From: Thermoleophilia bacterium | Lineage (GTDB): Bacteria > Actinomycetota > Thermoleophilia > RBG-16-64-13 | DNA length: 6,160 nucleotides | Reading direction: 5' to 3' | Assembly (NCBI GenBank): GCA_016929985.1 | Contig: JAFGIH010000140.1 | Location: 1 to 6,160, forward strand | Shown here: one piece after another, positions 5,062 to 6,160 of the stretch | Layout: every line of letters begins with the position of its first letter | Numbering within the stretch: position 1 is the stretch's first letter | Notes under the pieces: generated by a model | Told to the model about the DNA's origin: nothing | Databases searched by the model: none | Seen by the model: only the letters and a program-made list of their open reading frames with translations | Translations under genes and position numbers: made by a program

Positions 5062-6160
5062 CTAGCTAGCCGGCGGGCCACCTGCAGGGGTCTTGGCCAG
5101 GTACTCCTCAAAGTACCTTTCGGCGGTCTCGAGGGTGATCGTGTCCAGGAGCGTGACCTTCCCTCCCACGACCTGTTTCATGTAGGTAGTCTTCACTGAG
5201 TCGACCGTCCTCTGGTTGCCCATGTCCGGCCTGGCCACCATCTTGAGCGGCCCGACGGGGCTCTCCCAGACCATACCCTTGGCCATGGTCTCGGCCACCT
5301 TGTCAACTTCGACGCTCCCCGCCTGCTCGATGGCGGCAATCACGGCAGTGTACATGGCGGTTTGGCTCGGCGCGGGGTTGTCCCACTTCCCAAACAGGTT
5401 GGTGTAGGCTTCCTTGAAGTCCTTACCGGTCTGGGTGAGCGGCGGATCGAACTCCGTGGGGTACGCCGTTCCGATGAAGCCCTCGATGTCCTCAGCCGAA
5501 GCGGTCCCCATTAGGGTCTCTATGCTGTTGGTCCCGACGCTGAAGAACTGTCCGGTCCAGCCGGATTCGCGGATGGCCTTGATCGGCGTCATCTCAAACA
5601 GGCACACCACGTCCGGGTTGGCCTGCTTTACCTTGGTGCCGAGCGGACTCATGTCCGGGTTGCCAAGCGCGTAGTACTCCTGGGAGACAGTCATGCTGTA
5701 CATCTTGCAGACCGCGGCCACACTGTCTGAGACACGGTGGCCCAACGCCATGTCCGGAAGAATGAGCATGATGCTTTTCTTGTCCGGATACTTCTCGGTC
5801 CACCAGCGCATCGTTGTGATGGTCTCGGCGTTCCCGAAACCGGTGCTGAACAGGTATTTGGTGTCCGGGGTGAGCAAGTTCGGCGTCAGTTGCTGAGCGG
5901 AGACGAGCACTTTGTTCTTCTCTGAATCCGTATAGAAGGCGTCGATGAAGGAGTCCGCCAACATGAACGGCACCTTGTCTTCGAACATGAGCTTGTTGGC
6001 ACCCGCAACCCCGGTGTTCTGATCGTTGTTGTTGTCGTAAGCGATCAACTCCACTTCGTAGGTGTCGGCTCCGGCCTTGACGCCGCCCATGCCATTCACC
6101 ATGGCGTCGTTGGCCTTCATTGAGTTGTAGAACTGAACGCCCTGGATGCCGGTGAGCCAG
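5062..6160 (-). CDS. Liv-type periplasmic substrate-binding protein (5' partial)
   Basis: Extracytoplasmic type 1 periplasmic-binding protein (Peripla_BP_6/LivJ-K type) that captures the ligand and hands it to LivHM. The window holds the last 365 residues; the reading frame continues to the right edge, starting at WLTGIQGVQF. The ATG at 6118-6120 is internal (NSMKAND), not the start. Missing are the signal peptide and the first strand, perhaps 50-70 residues. Visible family landmarks are FYNSMKANDAMVNGMGG, the strand VELIAYDNNND with the following helix GAN-KLMFEDKVPFML, a hinge strand IMLILPDMALGHRVSD, the NPDVVCLFEMTP strand, GTAYPTEFDPPLT, and SQTAMYTAVIAAIEQAG near the C-terminus. The protein ends AGGPPAS at TAG 5062-5064. 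Ligand-contact residues cannot be assigned safely, so the substrate stays open. It is first in the gene run and is separated from the permease genes by the EthD-like gene and a 214-bp gap. Confidence 0.9.
   Translation of the reverse strand, partial: WLTGIQGVQFYNSMKANDAMVNGMGGVKAGADTYEVELIAYDNNNDQNTGVAGANKLMFEDKVPFMLADSFIDAFYTDSEKNKVLVSAQQLTPNLLTPDTKYLFSTGFGNAETITTMRWWTEKYPDKKSIMLILPDMALGHRVSDSVAAVCKMYSMTVSQEYYALGNPDMSPLGTKVKQANPDVVCLFEMTPIKAIRESGWTGQFFSVGTNSIETLMGTASAEDIEGFIGTAYPTEFDPPLTQTGKDFKEAYTNLFGKWDNPAPSQTAMYTAVIAAIEQAGSVEVDKVAETMAKGMVWESPVGPLKMVARPDMGNQRTVDSVKTTYMKQVVGGKVTLLDTITLETAERYFEEYLAKTPAGGPPAS

Noticed and set aside
4233..5069. Plus-strand open frame of 278 codons opposite the EthD-like gene and the gap
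   Set aside because: The minus-strand gene has a good ribosome site, duplicated conserved motifs and fits the operon; this frame shows none of these.
4751..5111. Small minus-strand frames across the intergenic gap
   Set aside because: They overlap the two real genes in other frames, lack proper ribosome sites, and show no recognisable domain.
1..6160. CRISPR array, tRNA, rRNA or a defence/phage module
   Set aside because: No spaced repeats, no tRNA-like cloverleaf and no such genes were seen; almost all of the window is explained by the transporter operon and the pseudogene region.

Overview
The window is one minus-strand gene block that reads from right to left. It encodes a branched-chain amino acid/amide-type (HAAT, Liv-family) ABC importer. 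In transcription order the genes are: a type 1 periplasmic substrate-binding protein (LivJ/K-like, 5' end cut by the right edge), a 262-residue protein with a tandem EthD-like/dimeric alpha-beta barrel repeat, LivH permease, LivM permease, LivG ATPase and LivF ATPase. Beyond livF lies a damaged region. There the 5' remnant of an IS110-family transposase gene is joined in frame to the 3' part of a uroporphyrinogen-decarboxylase (URO-D) superfamily gene that runs off the left edge.

The four transporter-core genes are tightly packed: livH to livM 3 bp, livM to livG a 4-base TTGA overlap, livG to livF 3-9 bp depending on the start chosen. They look co-transcribed. The EthD-like gene ends only 23 bp before livH, so it is very probably in the same transcript. 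A 214-bp gap separates it from the binding-protein gene. I see no convincing promoter or Rho-independent terminator there, only a 12-bp perfect palindrome and some GC-rich repeats. An 81-bp gap follows livF.

The importer as read would work like this. The secreted binding protein captures an amino-acid-like or other small organic ligand and delivers it to the LivH/LivM membrane dimer. LivG/LivF ATP hydrolysis then drives uptake. The substrate cannot be read from the sequence, because Liv-family systems also carry amides, urea, aromatic acids and other organic acids. The inserted EthD-like gene hints at a specialised catabolic role rather than plain leucine uptake.

The organism is a fairly GC-rich bacterium with strong Shine-Dalgarno sites and some TTG/GTG starts. 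URO-D superfamily genes of the type at the left edge are common in anaerobes that carry corrinoid-dependent methyl transfer, but this is only a hint and I cannot name a taxon. The transporter itself is ordinary. The parts most worth a second look are the IS110::URO-D chimera and the duplicated EthD-like protein inside the transporter operon.
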